Notes: generated from the letters alone by a model not told the origin. A DNA stretch of 64,000 nt from Paenibacillus oryzisoli (GCF_001653565.1 NZ_LYPB01000094.1:1-64000); one strand, 5' to 3'. Counted from the first letter of the stretch, positions 8,378 through 17,498 are shown. Numbers and translations: made by a program.

Positions 8378-8932
8378 TCAATCTTCATCATCAAATCCGC
8401 CGACGTACGTGTAATAAGCGTCAGCTAGTCCCTCTTGAAATCCCCAACCTACATTCCCGGCTCTTTGCATAATGAATATCAATTTCTCGCGGAACATACG
8501 ATGCAGCGCACCGCTATCATCTGTCGCAATTTTTTGAACAGCCGATTGATACATGGACACCATACTATTATAAAAAGACTCGTACATATCCCCGTAATCA
8601 TTGGTCATCTGTACACCTAACTCGACGTAGTAAATCATTAACTCAATCGTTCTAACTTGATTATTGGTGAGCTTACTGAATTCAGAAATTGCCTTTCTGG
8701 CATCTGCAAATTTCAGTTTGGGCTCACCGCGGTCAGGATAAAATTGAATTAATATCTTCTTTTCTGCCGCTTCAAATAGTTGATTTTCTGTATGTTCAGG
8801 ATCTAGCATCATGTGAATATATTTTTTGACATCTTCACTAGATTTGTAGCAATCTACAATAATAGATACTAGCTCTTCCGGTTTGTACGTTTTGAGTTGT
8901 TTCTTAAGCTCTGGCAGTGAAATCTTGGACAT
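8378..8932 (-). CDS. DUF6155 family protein, 184 aa
   Basis: The opening (LPELKKQLKTYKPEELVSII) and the all-helical, soluble, acidic character fit the DUF6155 family, whose function is unknown. No catalytic motif is visible. It ends in an acidic VGGFDDED tail. It is a single gene with its own terminator at 8319-8351, and no partner suggests a role. Confidence 0.75.
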   Translation of the reverse strand: MSKISLPELKKQLKTYKPEELVSIIVDCYKSSEDVKKYIHMMLDPEHTENQLFEAAEKKILIQFYPDRGEPKLKFADARKAISEFSKLTNNQVRTIELMIYYVELGVQMTNDYGDMYESFYNSMVSMYQSAVQKIATDDSGALHRMFREKLIFIMQRAGNVGWGFQEGLADAYYTYVGGFDDED

Positions 8933-8999
8933 GTTGATCTCTTTCCTTCCTTCTAAAGATCTTTGTCCACTATTATATCAAAAAGTGATTTCAAATGAG

Positions 9000-9353
9000 C
9001 TACTTTTTCTCCGCTAACGTGTTAGCTTCCTGCAAGTAAATCACATGATTAAATAACAGCGAAAGTAACTTCCGCATGGATTTGATACCAGCTTTGTTCA
9101 TTATATTAGCAAGATGAATCTTGACCGTTTTCTCGCTGATTCTGCAGCGTTCGGCAATTTCGTGATTGGAAAAGCCATAGATTGCGACCATCAGGAAAAT
9201 TTCCGACTCTCGTTTCGTGATTTGATACCTATTGGAAAATACGTCGATGGAATTACCCGTTTCCTGAATGAGAAACTCATTCATACGATCATAATCCGTA
9301 GTGCCTAATGCATGCGTGTCCCCATTTTTTCGATGAAGCAAGTCTTCATTCAA
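9000..9353 (-). CDS. LuxR-type helix-turn-helix protein, 117 aa
   Basis: Residues ~45-105 are a GerE/LuxR DNA-binding domain: TKRESEIFLMVAIYGFSNHE, then IAERCRISEKTVKIHLANIM. There is no receiver domain; the first 40 residues are short and acidic. The best start is TTG at 9353 preceded by GGAGGGAGTAGG; an ATG 4 nt further in is out of frame. It is divergent from the two-component pair beginning at 9651, across a ~300-nt gap, and may regulate itself or that pair. Confidence 0.8.
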   Translation of the reverse strand: MNEDLLHRKNGDTHALGTTDYDRMNEFLIQETGNSIDVFSNRYQITKRESEIFLMVAIYGFSNHEIAERCRISEKTVKIHLANIMNKAGIKSMRKLLSLLFNHVIYLQEANTLAEKK

Positions 9354-9587
9354 GTCCTACTCCCTCCTACTCAGGGTTACGTTCCAACAGTGATTTCAGG
9401 GGCAAATATAAACTTAAAATTAGAAGAATGCCGCCTAGTAAGTTCCATAAAACCATTAACATGTGGACATACCTCCCTTGGAATCTCTAAATCCCTCTAT
9501 CTATATTATAGATGATACTAAAGACCTATCCTAGATGAAGAAATTCACTAGATATGCAACTTTTTCGACGCCTTCTGCGTTCAAGGT

Positions 9588-9601
9588 ATGACTTAAGTCA
9601 T
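9588..9601 (+). promoter_or_regulatory. 14-bp perfect palindrome upstream of the NarL-type kinase gene
   Basis: ATGACTTAAGTCAT is fully symmetric and sits ~50 nt before the kinase start, followed by TATGCTAAAAT which could hold a -10 element. The position fits an operator for the neighbouring NarL-type regulator or the LuxR-type protein. The rest of the 9354-9650 gap shows nothing else. Confidence 0.45.
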
Positions 9602-9650
9602 GTTTATGCTAAAATGAATGGTAAATAATGCTTTATTTGAGGGTAACGAT

Positions 9651-10796
9651 ATGGATGTACATCTAAATAAAAATATGACGCTCACTTTGAATATCATCGT
9701 GATAGGCGCAACACTCTCCCTATTGTTTCATACGAGTAAGTTTTCGGTAGGGCTGCTGCTGCTAGCATGTACGTATATTGCTGGTGTCCTTACGCGGGAT
9801 TACATCCTGAAGATCGCTCTGCATAGTAAGAGAGGTTTCCAGTTTTTATACGCTCAACTAGCCTTGGCGCTTGTTATCTGTGTTTGGTCAGAAAGTTATT
9901 TTTCACAAATTTACCTCTTGATTCTCATTGGCGAATTTACCTTTCATCATGGTAGAAAGCATGCGATTATCTTTACAATCGTTACTTATGTTTGTGTTTT
10001 ACTAGGCGTCATGATCTATCGTCAGTTCCCACCCTTTGAGGACATCTATTTAATAATTCCTAGAGTGATTGATTTCTTCGCTATTTACGGCATGAGTTTA
10101 CTGGCTCGGATCGCATTTCAACAAAAGAATCAGTTGGCTATCGACAATGAACATCTGCGAATTGCCTCTATTGCGCTGGAGCAGAAGGCCAAATTACAAG
10201 AACGCACGCGAATTTCCCGTGACATTCATGATTCCGTTGGACATACGCTGACATCCGCGTTAACTGGGTTACAGACTGCCTCACATGCGTTAGAGAAAGG
10301 TCAATATTCCATCGCTCAAGAGATGGTAGATAGAACGAAAGAAAGTATTCTCAGAGGGTTACATGATGTACGAAGCTCTGTCCATGTGTTGCGAGAAAGC
10401 TCTACCGATCACTGCTTCACACCTGATCTTATTCGGCTGATCGAAGATACCAAAAAGCAAACTAACGTGGAAATTGCCTATACGATCGACAGCATGACGC
10501 CTGATTTGACACCCATTATTGAGATCACCATTTACCGTGCACTACAAGAAGGTTTAACTAATGGCATTCGCCATGGCCTAAGTACCTATTTCCACTTATC
10601 GCTAACGTATCACGAGGAAGTCCTTCGCTTCGTTCTATCCAATAATGGACATTCACCGACCCAGATTGTTTATGGCTACGGACTTAGTGCGATGAAAGAG
10701 CGAGTGGAAGATGTGGGGGGAACGTTAACCATACGTAACAAAGGTGCATCTGGCGGAGTAACGCTAGATATAGCCATACCCTTCAGTCGAAAATGA
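9651..10796 (+). CDS. NarL-family sensor histidine kinase (membrane)
   Basis: The start is placed at the ATG giving MDVHLNKNM, because GAGGGT stands 6 nt before it; an ATG 33 nt upstream lacks a ribosome site. Residues ~10-165 contain five to six membrane helices without an obvious extracellular sensor, so the stimulus may be membrane-associated. The HisKA_3 dimerisation box RTRISRDIHDSVGHTL (phospho-His) is at about residue 195. The ATP-binding lobe follows (ALQEGLTNGIRHG; GYGLSAMKERVEDVGG). Its cognate regulator begins 18 nt downstream. Confidence 0.9.
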   Translation: MDVHLNKNMTLTLNIIVIGATLSLLFHTSKFSVGLLLLACTYIAGVLTRDYILKIALHSKRGFQFLYAQLALALVICVWSESYFSQIYLLILIGEFTFHHGRKHAIIFTIVTYVCVLLGVMIYRQFPPFEDIYLIIPRVIDFFAIYGMSLLARIAFQQKNQLAIDNEHLRIASIALEQKAKLQERTRISRDIHDSVGHTLTSALTGLQTASHALEKGQYSIAQEMVDRTKESILRGLHDVRSSVHVLRESSTDHCFTPDLIRLIEDTKKQTNVEIAYTIDSMTPDLTPIIEITIYRALQEGLTNGIRHGLSTYFHLSLTYHEEVLRFVLSNNGHSPTQIVYGYGLSAMKERVEDVGGTLTIRNKGASGGVTLDIAIPFSRK

Positions 10797-10814
10797 TCGG
10801 AAGGAGTGATCGAT

Positions 10815-11501
10815 TTGTCGCAGACAACCATTCTTATTGCAGACGACCAACCCCTCATCCGCGACGGATTAGCAGCTATTCTAAGCATGGAAGAAGGATA
10901 TTCTGTCGTAGCTACAACAGGGGATGGCATAGCCACAATTGAACAAGTACAACTGCATCGGCCACAGCTCGTTATGATGGACATCCATATGCCTAAGCTT
11001 GATGGGCTAGAAGCTACGAAACGAATCAAAGCCGAATTCCCCGAGATCAAAGTACTTATTCTGACCTCATTCGAGGATGAAGCCTACATCTGGGAAGCGA
11101 TACGTCACGGTGCCAGCGGATATTTAGTGAAAGGCGTCGAGACGAAAAAAATACTCTCAACCATTCAGGTATGCCTAGATGGCGGCATTACATACCCCTT
11201 AAGTATTCAGCCGCGACTTGTCCAAGCAATGCGTTCCTCAGAAGAGCATGAAGAACGGGTACTAGAGGAAAACATACAGCCAATTAAAACGGAACTCTAT
11301 GATGACAAGCTGTCTGGGTTATCAGCTCAGGAACGGAACATTCTGCGGAATTTGAAGCAAGGGAAGTCGAATCAAGCCATCGCTTCTGATATGTTTCTGA
11401 CTACGGGGACTGTGAAGAATTACTTAAGTGTCATTTATAAAAAGCTGAATGTCTCTGGACGGTCGGAGACGATTGCTTACTTACATGAGAATGATCTGTA
11501 G
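10815..11501 (+). CDS. NarL/FixJ-family response regulator
   Basis: Receiver domain at residues ~1-120: acidic pair in LIADDQP, phospho-Asp in LVMMDIHMP, Thr in LILTSFED and Lys in YLVKGVE. A LuxR-type HTH lies at ~165-225 (LSAQERNILRNLKQGKSNQA; TVKNYLSVIYKKLNV). I prefer the TTG at 10815, 8 nt after AAGGAG; the GTG at 10806 overlaps the ribosome site and adds three residues. Paired with the kinase upstream. The operon ends at a strong terminator. Confidence 0.9.
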   Translation: MSQTTILIADDQPLIRDGLAAILSMEEGYSVVATTGDGIATIEQVQLHRPQLVMMDIHMPKLDGLEATKRIKAEFPEIKVLILTSFEDEAYIWEAIRHGASGYLVKGVETKKILSTIQVCLDGGITYPLSIQPRLVQAMRSSEEHEERVLEENIQPIKTELYDDKLSGLSAQERNILRNLKQGKSNQAIASDMFLTTGTVKNYLSVIYKKLNVSGRSETIAYLHENDL

Positions 11502-11520
11502 GGATCATTGAAAGGGATAG

Positions 11521-11567
11521 AATAAAAGGAGTAAGAGTCCAGTTAATCGAATCTTACTCCTTTTATT
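11521..11567. terminator. bidirectional intrinsic terminator
   Basis: A perfect 16-bp inverted repeat (AATAAAAGGAGTAAGA and its complement) surrounds a 15-nt loop between convergent genes. The A/T ends give T-runs in both directions. Confidence 0.85.
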
Positions 11568-11576
11568 TGTCTCACA

Positions 11577-12233
11577 TTATAGCGTCATCGCCTGTCCGTA
11601 CCGAGCTAGGAAAGCTTCCTTCTCTTTATAATTCGGCATGATACCGCCAACACGTCGCCAGAAGGAGCGATCATGATTCATATGTAGAAGATGGCATAGT
11701 TCATGAACAATAACATAATCAATGACCTCAACCGGCGCCATGGCTAGGCGATAATTGAACGTTAACTTTTTATCCGAACTGCAACTCCCCCACTTCGTTC
11801 TCGACTCATCGATCTCGATCGTCTTGGGTTTAACCTTTAGTTGAGCTTGATACGTTTTAATTCGCTCCCCTATGACTTTCTTACAGCTGCCAAAATAAAA
11901 CTTCTTCAAGTTGATTCTCAACTCGTCTTCCGTGAGACCATTCGTTTCGATGAGCTCGTGCAGGAAATAATATTTCCCAAGATGTAAGAACTTCCCTTCG
12001 TCTTCGTATTCCTTGACTTTGGGGATGGGTTGCCGAGCTTTGGTAATGGCCTCTAGCTTGTCTAGGATAGGCTTGCTGTGTTGTTGCACAGCATGAATGA
12101 TTTGCTCCTGACTAGTGCCATTGGGCGCTTTGACCGTGATGAAACCTGTGTCATCGATGTAGATGTGAAGTTTACTGCGGATCGCATATTGGACATTGAC
12201 GTCTATGGTTGTGTTGTTGAGTTCGATTTTCAC
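11577..12233 (-). CDS. YgjP-like zinc metallopeptidase (M48-related, DUF45)
   Basis: 218 aa. The metalloprotease motif is clear: HELCHLLHMNHDRSFW, with HExxH and a downstream His, plus the typical preceding block RTKWGSCSSDKKLTFNYRL. Length and order match the YgjP/UTP-pyrophosphatase-associated family, sometimes SprT-like. The precise substrate is not established for the family. The start overlaps the stop of the hydrolase gene by 4 nt (ATGA), so the two are translationally coupled. Confidence 0.88.
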   Translation of the reverse strand: MKIELNNTTIDVNVQYAIRSKLHIYIDDTGFITVKAPNGTSQEQIIHAVQQHSKPILDKLEAITKARQPIPKVKEYEDEGKFLHLGKYYFLHELIETNGLTEDELRINLKKFYFGSCKKVIGERIKTYQAQLKVKPKTIEIDESRTKWGSCSSDKKLTFNYRLAMAPVEVIDYVIVHELCHLLHMNHDRSFWRRVGGIMPNYKEKEAFLARYGQAMTL

Positions 12234-12940
12234 GATGATGTATCCTTGCTCTGAATGAATTTCATGATTTGCTCAACCGTTACCTGCTGCTGTTGTTCAC
12301 TTGAGATCGTCGCTGTGCCATCGCCTTTTTGAGCGCCGTAATTTCCAAATTGCCCATGATTGCCACCCTCAATAACGAACACATTCTCTGTGTAGCTAAT
12401 CTTCGATTTGTCTAAAACACTATCAAGCGAGCCGTAGACAGTTAGCGCATTGCTCGGCGGAATGTCACCGTAAATATAAGCACCAAGCAGTACTAGTCCC
12501 TTGATCTTATCCGGATGCTTTGATGCGTAATTGCTTGCCATGGCTCCGCCTAGCGAATGTCCACCAATGTACCAGTTATGGATTGCAGGAAGCTTGCCAA
12601 ACACCTTATCCGCGGCACTGCTGTTAAAGAACGCAAGGTTAAATGGCATATCAACCAGCACACAGGTTATCCCGTTCTGACGTAACTTCTCCAGCATGGG
12701 TAGATAAGCCGTATGCTCAACTTTACCGCCAGGGTAGAAAATGAACCCCGTCTCGCTAGGTGTTGAAGGCGTAAGAATGGTAAGTTTGCCATCTGTTGTG
12801 ATTGTCTTTTCATTGGCCAAGACGTCTTTGTCCACGCCAACGGCATGATAATAATTAGAGACATAAATTAGAAATGCTGCTGCGAGAATAACGATAAGCG
12901 AAAGAAGTGAAAGAAGCGTTATCTTAATCCATTTTTTCAT
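12230..12940 (-). CDS. membrane-anchored alpha/beta hydrolase
   Basis: 236 aa. One N-terminal membrane helix (residues 5-28) acts as an uncleaved anchor or signal. The hydrolase fold follows: FYPGGKVEH near the oxyanion strand, nucleophile elbow GGHSLGGAMA (Ser), an acid in TVYGSLDSV and the catalytic His in EGGNHGQFG. This matches the small Bacillales alpha/beta hydrolase family typified by YdeN/YtaP-like proteins; the substrate is unknown. First gene of a two-gene operon with the metallopeptidase. Confidence 0.85.
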   Translation of the reverse strand: MKKWIKITLLSLLSLIVILAAAFLIYVSNYYHAVGVDKDVLANEKTITTDGKLTILTPSTPSETGFIFYPGGKVEHTAYLPMLEKLRQNGITCVLVDMPFNLAFFNSSAADKVFGKLPAIHNWYIGGHSLGGAMASNYASKHPDKIKGLVLLGAYIYGDIPPSNALTVYGSLDSVLDKSKISYTENVFVIEGGNHGQFGNYGAQKGDGTATISSEQQQQVTVEQIMKFIQSKDTSS

Positions 12941-13049
12941 GTGCTGGCCTCCATAGGTGTATGTATGTAAATCCTATTGCGTATTGATGCTATCTTACAT
13001 GGTTGTGTGCCATTCTACAAATGAACTTAAATCCCATTTCTACACAATA

Positions 13050-13077
13050 AAGCCCCAGCGTATTGTCTCTGAGGCCT
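13050..13077 (-). terminator. intrinsic terminator of the Cthe_2159-like gene
   Basis: Stem AGGCCTCAG / CTGGGGCTT (with G-U pairs) on the minus strand, followed by TATTGTG. It lies 23 nt after the stop. Confidence 0.55.
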
Positions 13078-13099
13078 ATCTGTGTTACTTATTTGCTTA

Positions 13100-14344
13100 T
13101 TAGCGCATTCCTTTACCGCCACCAGCACCGCCTCGACCTCCACCACCTCGTGATGGGGTGATTTGGGTAATTTTTTCTCCATTGACGGTAACGTTACCTC
13201 CATTTAATTGAGCTATTCCATCCGCATCAAAAGCGGAAACCGCTTCTACATTGATCGTTCCTCCATTGATATAGAGATTACCATTTGAATCAAATGCATC
13301 CGTATCACCGCTAGCCATTTTCACATTGATGGTACCGCCATTGACTTCAATCACCACATCAGCGTTGACTTTGGCTGAGGCATTGATGCCGTCGTCATTC
13401 GCATACAAAGTAATCTGACCATCATTAATCCTAATAGCATTGGCCTCGATGCCTTCTTCACTGGTCTCAATGTTAATGATGCCGCCATCAATCTGAACAA
13501 AACTGTTGCCACGAATGGCATCGTCCGCAGCCTTAATCGTCAATGTACCACCCTCAATATAGACATACCCGCGGGAAGCATCTTCATCGTTCTCGCTATG
13601 CAACGCATCCTTACCAGAATCTATGGTAATCGTTCCGTCATTGATAAGAATTGCATCATTAGCCTCTATCGCATCGGCCGATGACTGAATGGTATACACG
13701 CCGCCCGTAATTTTGAGATCATCCTTGGAAGAAATACCGTTACCCGCCTTCGATACAATGTCTAAGCTACCAGTCCCATTCAGCGTCAGATCTGCCCTCG
13801 AGAAAATAACTGCATCCAAATTCGTATCTCCATCTGCTACATAACTTCCGGAAACCTCCATATGGTTCTTACTACTCGTGGATGTAACGAATACTTTATC
13901 CGCTGCTTTTACATAAATGGCTGGTGAATCTTCATTATTTATGCTGACGCCATCAAGGACGATTTGAACTTTGGCATCCTCGGGAGCATCAACCACTACT
14001 GTCACATTGTCTACCTCTCCGCTTAGCACATAAATGCCTTCCTTACTCAAAGTCACATCTTGATTACTTACCAATTTCATGGATGTGGCCGCTGCAAGAT
14101 CCGCCGATTGTGCTAAATCTCGATCGCTGAATAGATCCGATTTATTGGGAACGGATGATGTCGCTGTAGATTTTGGCGTCGTGCTTGACGAGCTGGTCGA
14201 AGTTGCTGCTGTTGCTGTTTGTGTGGTTGTCGTCGCACTTGCATTCACATTGTCACTTGGCGCGTTAGAGCAACCCACAGCAGCTACGCTAAGTAATGCG
14301 GCCAATGTGATAACACCTAGACTGTTCAGTTTCTTTTTTTTCAT
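13100..14344 (-). CDS. Cthe_2159-like carbohydrate-binding beta-helix lipoprotein
   Basis: 414 aa. A lipobox (SVAAVGC, Cys ~25) shows membrane lipidation. A Ser/Thr/Ala-rich linker follows to ~75. Residues ~85-395 are a regular right-handed beta-helix with repeated turns such as DGTITIDSGKDALHSEND and GGTLTIKAADDAIRG, matching the DUF4353 (Cthe_2159) family, which binds acidic polysaccharides and Ca2+. The C-terminus is Gly-rich (RGGGGRGGAGGGKG). SD GAGGAG lies 9 nt before the ATG. Two 11-bp-spaced direct repeats upstream suggest control by an OmpR-type regulator. Confidence 0.85.
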   Translation of the reverse strand: MKKKKLNSLGVITLAALLSVAAVGCSNAPSDNVNASATTTTQTATAATSTSSSSTTPKSTATSSVPNKSDLFSDRDLAQSADLAAATSMKLVSNQDVTLSKEGIYVLSGEVDNVTVVVDAPEDAKVQIVLDGVSINNEDSPAIYVKAADKVFVTSTSSKNHMEVSGSYVADGDTNLDAVIFSRADLTLNGTGSLDIVSKAGNGISSKDDLKITGGVYTIQSSADAIEANDAILINDGTITIDSGKDALHSENDEDASRGYVYIEGGTLTIKAADDAIRGNSFVQIDGGIINIETSEEGIEANAIRINDGQITLYANDDGINASAKVNADVVIEVNGGTINVKMASGDTDAFDSNGNLYINGGTINVEAVSAFDADGIAQLNGGNVTVNGEKITQITPSRGGGGRGGAGGGKGMR

Positions 14345-14436
14345 AAATAAACACTCCTCGTATATGAAATAGTCATGGGCTGATTATGATTCAAGAGCAT
14401 GATCGCTTCCTGATATGTCTACATCATAAGGCAGTT

Positions 14437-14456
14437 AACTTAAATCAAACTTAAAT
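14437..14456 (-). promoter_or_regulatory. 11-bp-spaced direct repeat, candidate OmpR-type operator
   Basis: AACTTAAAT occurs at 14437-14445 and again at 14448-14456, exactly one helical turn apart. Tandem sites 11 bp apart are typical of OmpR/PhoB-family regulators. They lie ~95 nt upstream of the Cthe_2159-like gene start. Confidence 0.45.
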
Positions 14457-14465
14457 GACAAAAAA

Positions 14466-14494
14466 ATCCCTACATCATGGTGATGTAGGGATTG
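14466..14494 (-). terminator. strong intrinsic terminator of cysDN
   Basis: A perfect 13-bp stem (AATCCCTACATCA) with a 3-nt loop begins 8 nt after the cysN stop, followed on the minus strand by seven T. Confidence 0.9.
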
Positions 14495-14501
14495 GTTTTA
14501 A

Positions 14502-16241
14502 TTAGAAGTTCAGGAATTGTCCGCGACTACTCTCGTTGATTAAATATTTGATAATTCGTTTCACAACATAATTAGCAGCTTCATTGATTGAGTTCTTGCT
14601 TAGATCAATTTCGATCTCGGAATTGCCAGCTGCATTGTTGGCGCTCGCGCTGCCTGCAAATGATGCTTTTACGGATACTTCGATAAATTCGTTGCCAATG
14701 ATGTCACGCGCGATCGCTTGGTCACTACCACTTGAGGAATCATTCGATACCAAGGCAATAAGTCCAGCGTCGTTCATCAATTTCGCAACTTCCGCTACGC
14801 GCTGCAGTGATTCTCCTTGGCCATTACCAAGTAACATGGTATGGTGACCTGTCGATACCAGGCGCTTCTCAACTTCCTTCGCAAGCGTCGCGTGATCCGA
14901 ACCCGCACCTGTGAACCACAGGGTCAACGGATTTTGACCTTTTTGCTGAGCACGAACATCTCTGGTAATTTCCGAATCTAATTGGGCAGCAGTATCTGAG
15001 CTTTGAAGAATTTGCTCAATGACGCCACAAGCAGAAGTCATATTCGTGACGCGATCAATCAGAATAAATCCGCCAATGCTTTTGTTTTCATCAAAAGAAT
15101 CAATCACGATGTTGTCTGATAACGAAAACTCACAAGTGGCCAACTCATTTTTGACAATATGATCGGTCGGCACCGTTTTTCCTGTATTAATTTCGATTTT
15201 ATGCGTAATAGACGTTACAGTACCAGGTAGGATTTTCGTTCCTACTTTGACCAGATAGTTCTTGCCTGGCGTTAGCACGGAATCGTCCATCCATAGGATG
15301 GTAGCGCTGAAATTGCTCGCTTCCTGAAGTTGAGCATCCTTCGTGAACACACAACCCCGCGAAACGTCGACTTCCCGATCCAATTGAATCGTGACAGGCT
15401 GTCCCGCATAAGCATAATCGCGATCTTGGTCTCCCACGAGGATCCGTTTGACTTTCGCCTTCTCATGACTAGGCAACGTCGTCAGCTCTTCGCCAACCGC
15501 GATACGCCCAGCCTCAACTTGGCCTTGGAATCCGCGGAATGTATGATCTGGACGGCATACACGCTGAATCGGCATCATAAATTGCTTCGCATTGTCGTTC
15601 TGGTGAACGTCCACATTTTCCAAATAGGGGAGCAAAGCCAGACCTTCGTACCAAGGGGTATTCGGCGATTTCTTCGTGATGTTATCCCCTTCTGTGGCGG
15701 AAACAGGAATGACCTGAATGCTTTCAAAGTGGAACTCAGCCGTCAACTGCAAAAACTCTTGCTTGATCGCATCGAAAACTTTCGGATCAAACCCGACTAA
15801 ATCCATTTTATTCACAGCTAAAACAAGATGTTTAATACCCATAAGTGCACAAATCCGAGTATGGCGCTTGGTTTGGGTAATTACCCCTTTCTTCGCATCC
15901 ACAAGAATGATAGCCAGATCCGCAAACGATGCGCCAACGGCCATGTTACGGGTGTATTCTTCGTGTCCAGGCGTGTCCGCTACGATGAACGAACGGTGGT
16001 CTGTCGTGAAATACCGATATGCCACATCAATCGTAATCCCTTGCTCACGCTCTGCCAGCAAACCGTCAAGGAGCAGGGAATAGTCAATTTTGCCGCCGCG
16101 GCTGCCAAGTCTGCTGTCTAGTTCTAGCGCTCTTTCCTGGTCGGCGAACAAAAGTTTGGCCTCATAAAGCATATGTCCAATCAAGGTGGATTTTCCATCG
16201 TCCACACTTCCGCAAGTGATAAATTTAAGCAGACTCTTCAT
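14502..16241 (-). CDS. cysN: sulfate adenylyltransferase GTPase subunit CysN with degenerate APS-kinase tail
   Basis: 579 aa. Residues ~1-440 are an EF-Tu-like CysN: P-loop CGSVDDGKSTLIG, switch DTPGHEEYTRNMAVG and NKMDLV. It drives ATP sulfurylase with GTP hydrolysis in sulfate activation. Residues ~445-579 align with an APS kinase (CysC) domain (NPLTLWFTG...AEVAKLMNDAGLIALVSN...FIEVSVKA...IEIDLSKNS). The Walker A GLSGSGKST is replaced by GAGSDHATLA and the DGD motif by GNG, so phosphoryl transfer is very unlikely. It may now be structural. It starts 1 nt after the cysD stop. Confidence 0.93.
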   Translation of the reverse strand: MKSLLKFITCGSVDDGKSTLIGHMLYEAKLLFADQERALELDSRLGSRGGKIDYSLLLDGLLAEREQGITIDVAYRYFTTDHRSFIVADTPGHEEYTRNMAVGASFADLAIILVDAKKGVITQTKRHTRICALMGIKHLVLAVNKMDLVGFDPKVFDAIKQEFLQLTAEFHFESIQVIPVSATEGDNITKKSPNTPWYEGLALLPYLENVDVHQNDNAKQFMMPIQRVCRPDHTFRGFQGQVEAGRIAVGEELTTLPSHEKAKVKRILVGDQDRDYAYAGQPVTIQLDREVDVSRGCVFTKDAQLQEASNFSATILWMDDSVLTPGKNYLVKVGTKILPGTVTSITHKIEINTGKTVPTDHIVKNELATCEFSLSDNIVIDSFDENKSIGGFILIDRVTNMTSACGVIEQILQSSDTAAQLDSEITRDVRAQQKGQNPLTLWFTGAGSDHATLAKEVEKRLVSTGHHTMLLGNGQGESLQRVAEVAKLMNDAGLIALVSNDSSSGSDQAIARDIIGNEFIEVSVKASFAGSASANNAAGNSEIEIDLSKNSINEAANYVVKRIIKYLINESSRGQFLNF

Positions 16242-16242
16242 T

Positions 16243-17166
16243 TTAGAAATAACCCTCCCGTTTACGTCTTTCCATACTTCCAGCCGCTTCTTGGTCGATT
16301 ACCCGCGTTGTCCGTTCGGATGAGACCGCACCTAGAGTTTCTTCAATAATGGCATCAAGTGTATCTGCCTCAGACTCCGCGCCGCCAGTAAGCGGATAGC
16401 AGCCTAATGTACGGAAACGCATCTTCTTCATTTCGATTTTCTCATGAGGCTCCAGCTTCATGCGATCATCGTCCACCAAGATCAGATGTCCATCGCGTTC
16501 GATAACAGGTCTCTCTTGGGCAAAATAAAGAGGTACAATATCAATATTCTCTCTGTGAATGTATTGCCAAATGTCCTTCTCCGTCCAGTTCGAAATCGGG
16601 AATACGCGGATGCTCTCGCCTTTGTTAATTCTTGTGTTGAAAAGCTTCCACATTTCCGGACGTTGGTTCTTCGGATCCCAGGCATGATTCTTATTACGGA
16701 AAGAGAAAATCCGCTCCTTCGCACGCGACTTCTCCTCATCACGTCTTCCACCGCCGAAAGCAGCCGTAAATCCGTATTTGTCCAAACCTTGCTTCAAGGC
16801 TTGGGTTTTCATAATATCCGTATACGCGGAACCATGATCGAAAGGGTTGATCCCTTGTTCAATCCCTTCTTGATTGGAGTGAACGATCATGTTAATTCCG
16901 AATTCTTTGGCTTTGCGATCGCGAAAATCAATCATTTCTTTGAACTTCCACGTCGTATCAATATGCATGAACGAAAATGGCGGCTTTTCCGGATAGAAAG
17001 CTTTCAGCGCCAAATGCAGCATGACAGAACTATCCTTCCCGATCGAATACAGCATTACGGGATTCTCACATTCCGCCGCTACTTCTCGAATAATATAAAT
17101 CGCTTCAGCCTCGAGTTGATCTAGATGCGTCATTTCATCTATAGAATCAAGCATCATTTTTTCCAT
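16243..17166 (-). CDS. cysD: sulfate adenylyltransferase subunit 2 (CysD)
   Basis: 307 aa, full length. A PP-loop ATP pyrophosphatase: SIGKDSSVMLHLALKAFYP near residue 40, then FMHIDTTWKFKEM and FGGGRRDEEKSRAKERIFSF, and the C-terminal RFRTLGCYPLTGG block. With CysN it makes adenosine 5'-phosphosulfate from ATP and sulfate. AGGAGG precedes the ATG. Most Bacilli use a single-chain Sat enzyme, so CysDN here is notable. No reductase or permease gene adjoins. Confidence 0.95.
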   Translation of the reverse strand: MEKMMLDSIDEMTHLDQLEAEAIYIIREVAAECENPVMLYSIGKDSSVMLHLALKAFYPEKPPFSFMHIDTTWKFKEMIDFRDRKAKEFGINMIVHSNQEGIEQGINPFDHGSAYTDIMKTQALKQGLDKYGFTAAFGGGRRDEEKSRAKERIFSFRNKNHAWDPKNQRPEMWKLFNTRINKGESIRVFPISNWTEKDIWQYIHRENIDIVPLYFAQERPVIERDGHLILVDDDRMKLEPHEKIEMKKMRFRTLGCYPLTGGAESEADTLDAIIEETLGAVSSERTTRVIDQEAAGSMERRKREGYF

Positions 17167-17311
17167 GGAAAGGTGCCTCCTTTTAATTCTTACTAAATCT
17201 ATCGCCTTTCTTTATATCCTAACAGATAATGGCTTTCGTGCAAAGTGGAAGAAAGTAAAAAACTTTAATTTTTCTGAGGGTTTGGTCGAAAATTGTCGTG
17301 TATTGCAGGTG

Positions 17312-17375
17312 AGCATGCAGCACTTATTTATATATGCATATAATGGGCTTATCGTTACTGAAGCATGCAGTGCTT
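17312..17375. repeat. pair of AGCATGCAG(C/T)(A/G)CTT repeats upstream of cysD
   Basis: AGCATGCAGCACTT (17312-17325) and AGCATGCAGTGCTT (17362-17375) lie exactly 50 bp apart in the 332-bp gap between cysD and the PARG gene. The second is itself nearly palindromic. They might be operators. The rest of the gap holds the cysD promoter region and the terminator at 17399; no gene is evident. Confidence 0.35.
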
Positions 17376-17398
17376 CTTACCTCTAAAACGAAATAAAA

Positions 17399-17421
17399 AA
17401 GCACCTGATCATCAGGTGCTT
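17399..17421 (-). terminator. intrinsic terminator of the ADP-ribose operon
   Basis: AAGCACCTGA-TCA-TCAGGTGCTT hairpin followed on the minus strand by TTTTTATTT. It lies ~78 nt after the PARG gene stop. Confidence 0.8.
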
Positions 17422-17498
17422 CTAACTATATAAGAAACTTATTTCCAAAACAATCTCAAGCTGGGGACTTGGGTTTCGTTAATTCCGTCTTATCTGAC

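Noticed and set aside
17165..17386. Plus-strand frame overlapping the cysD promoter region
   Set aside because: No ribosome site and the translation looks random; it lies in an AT-rich regulatory gap.
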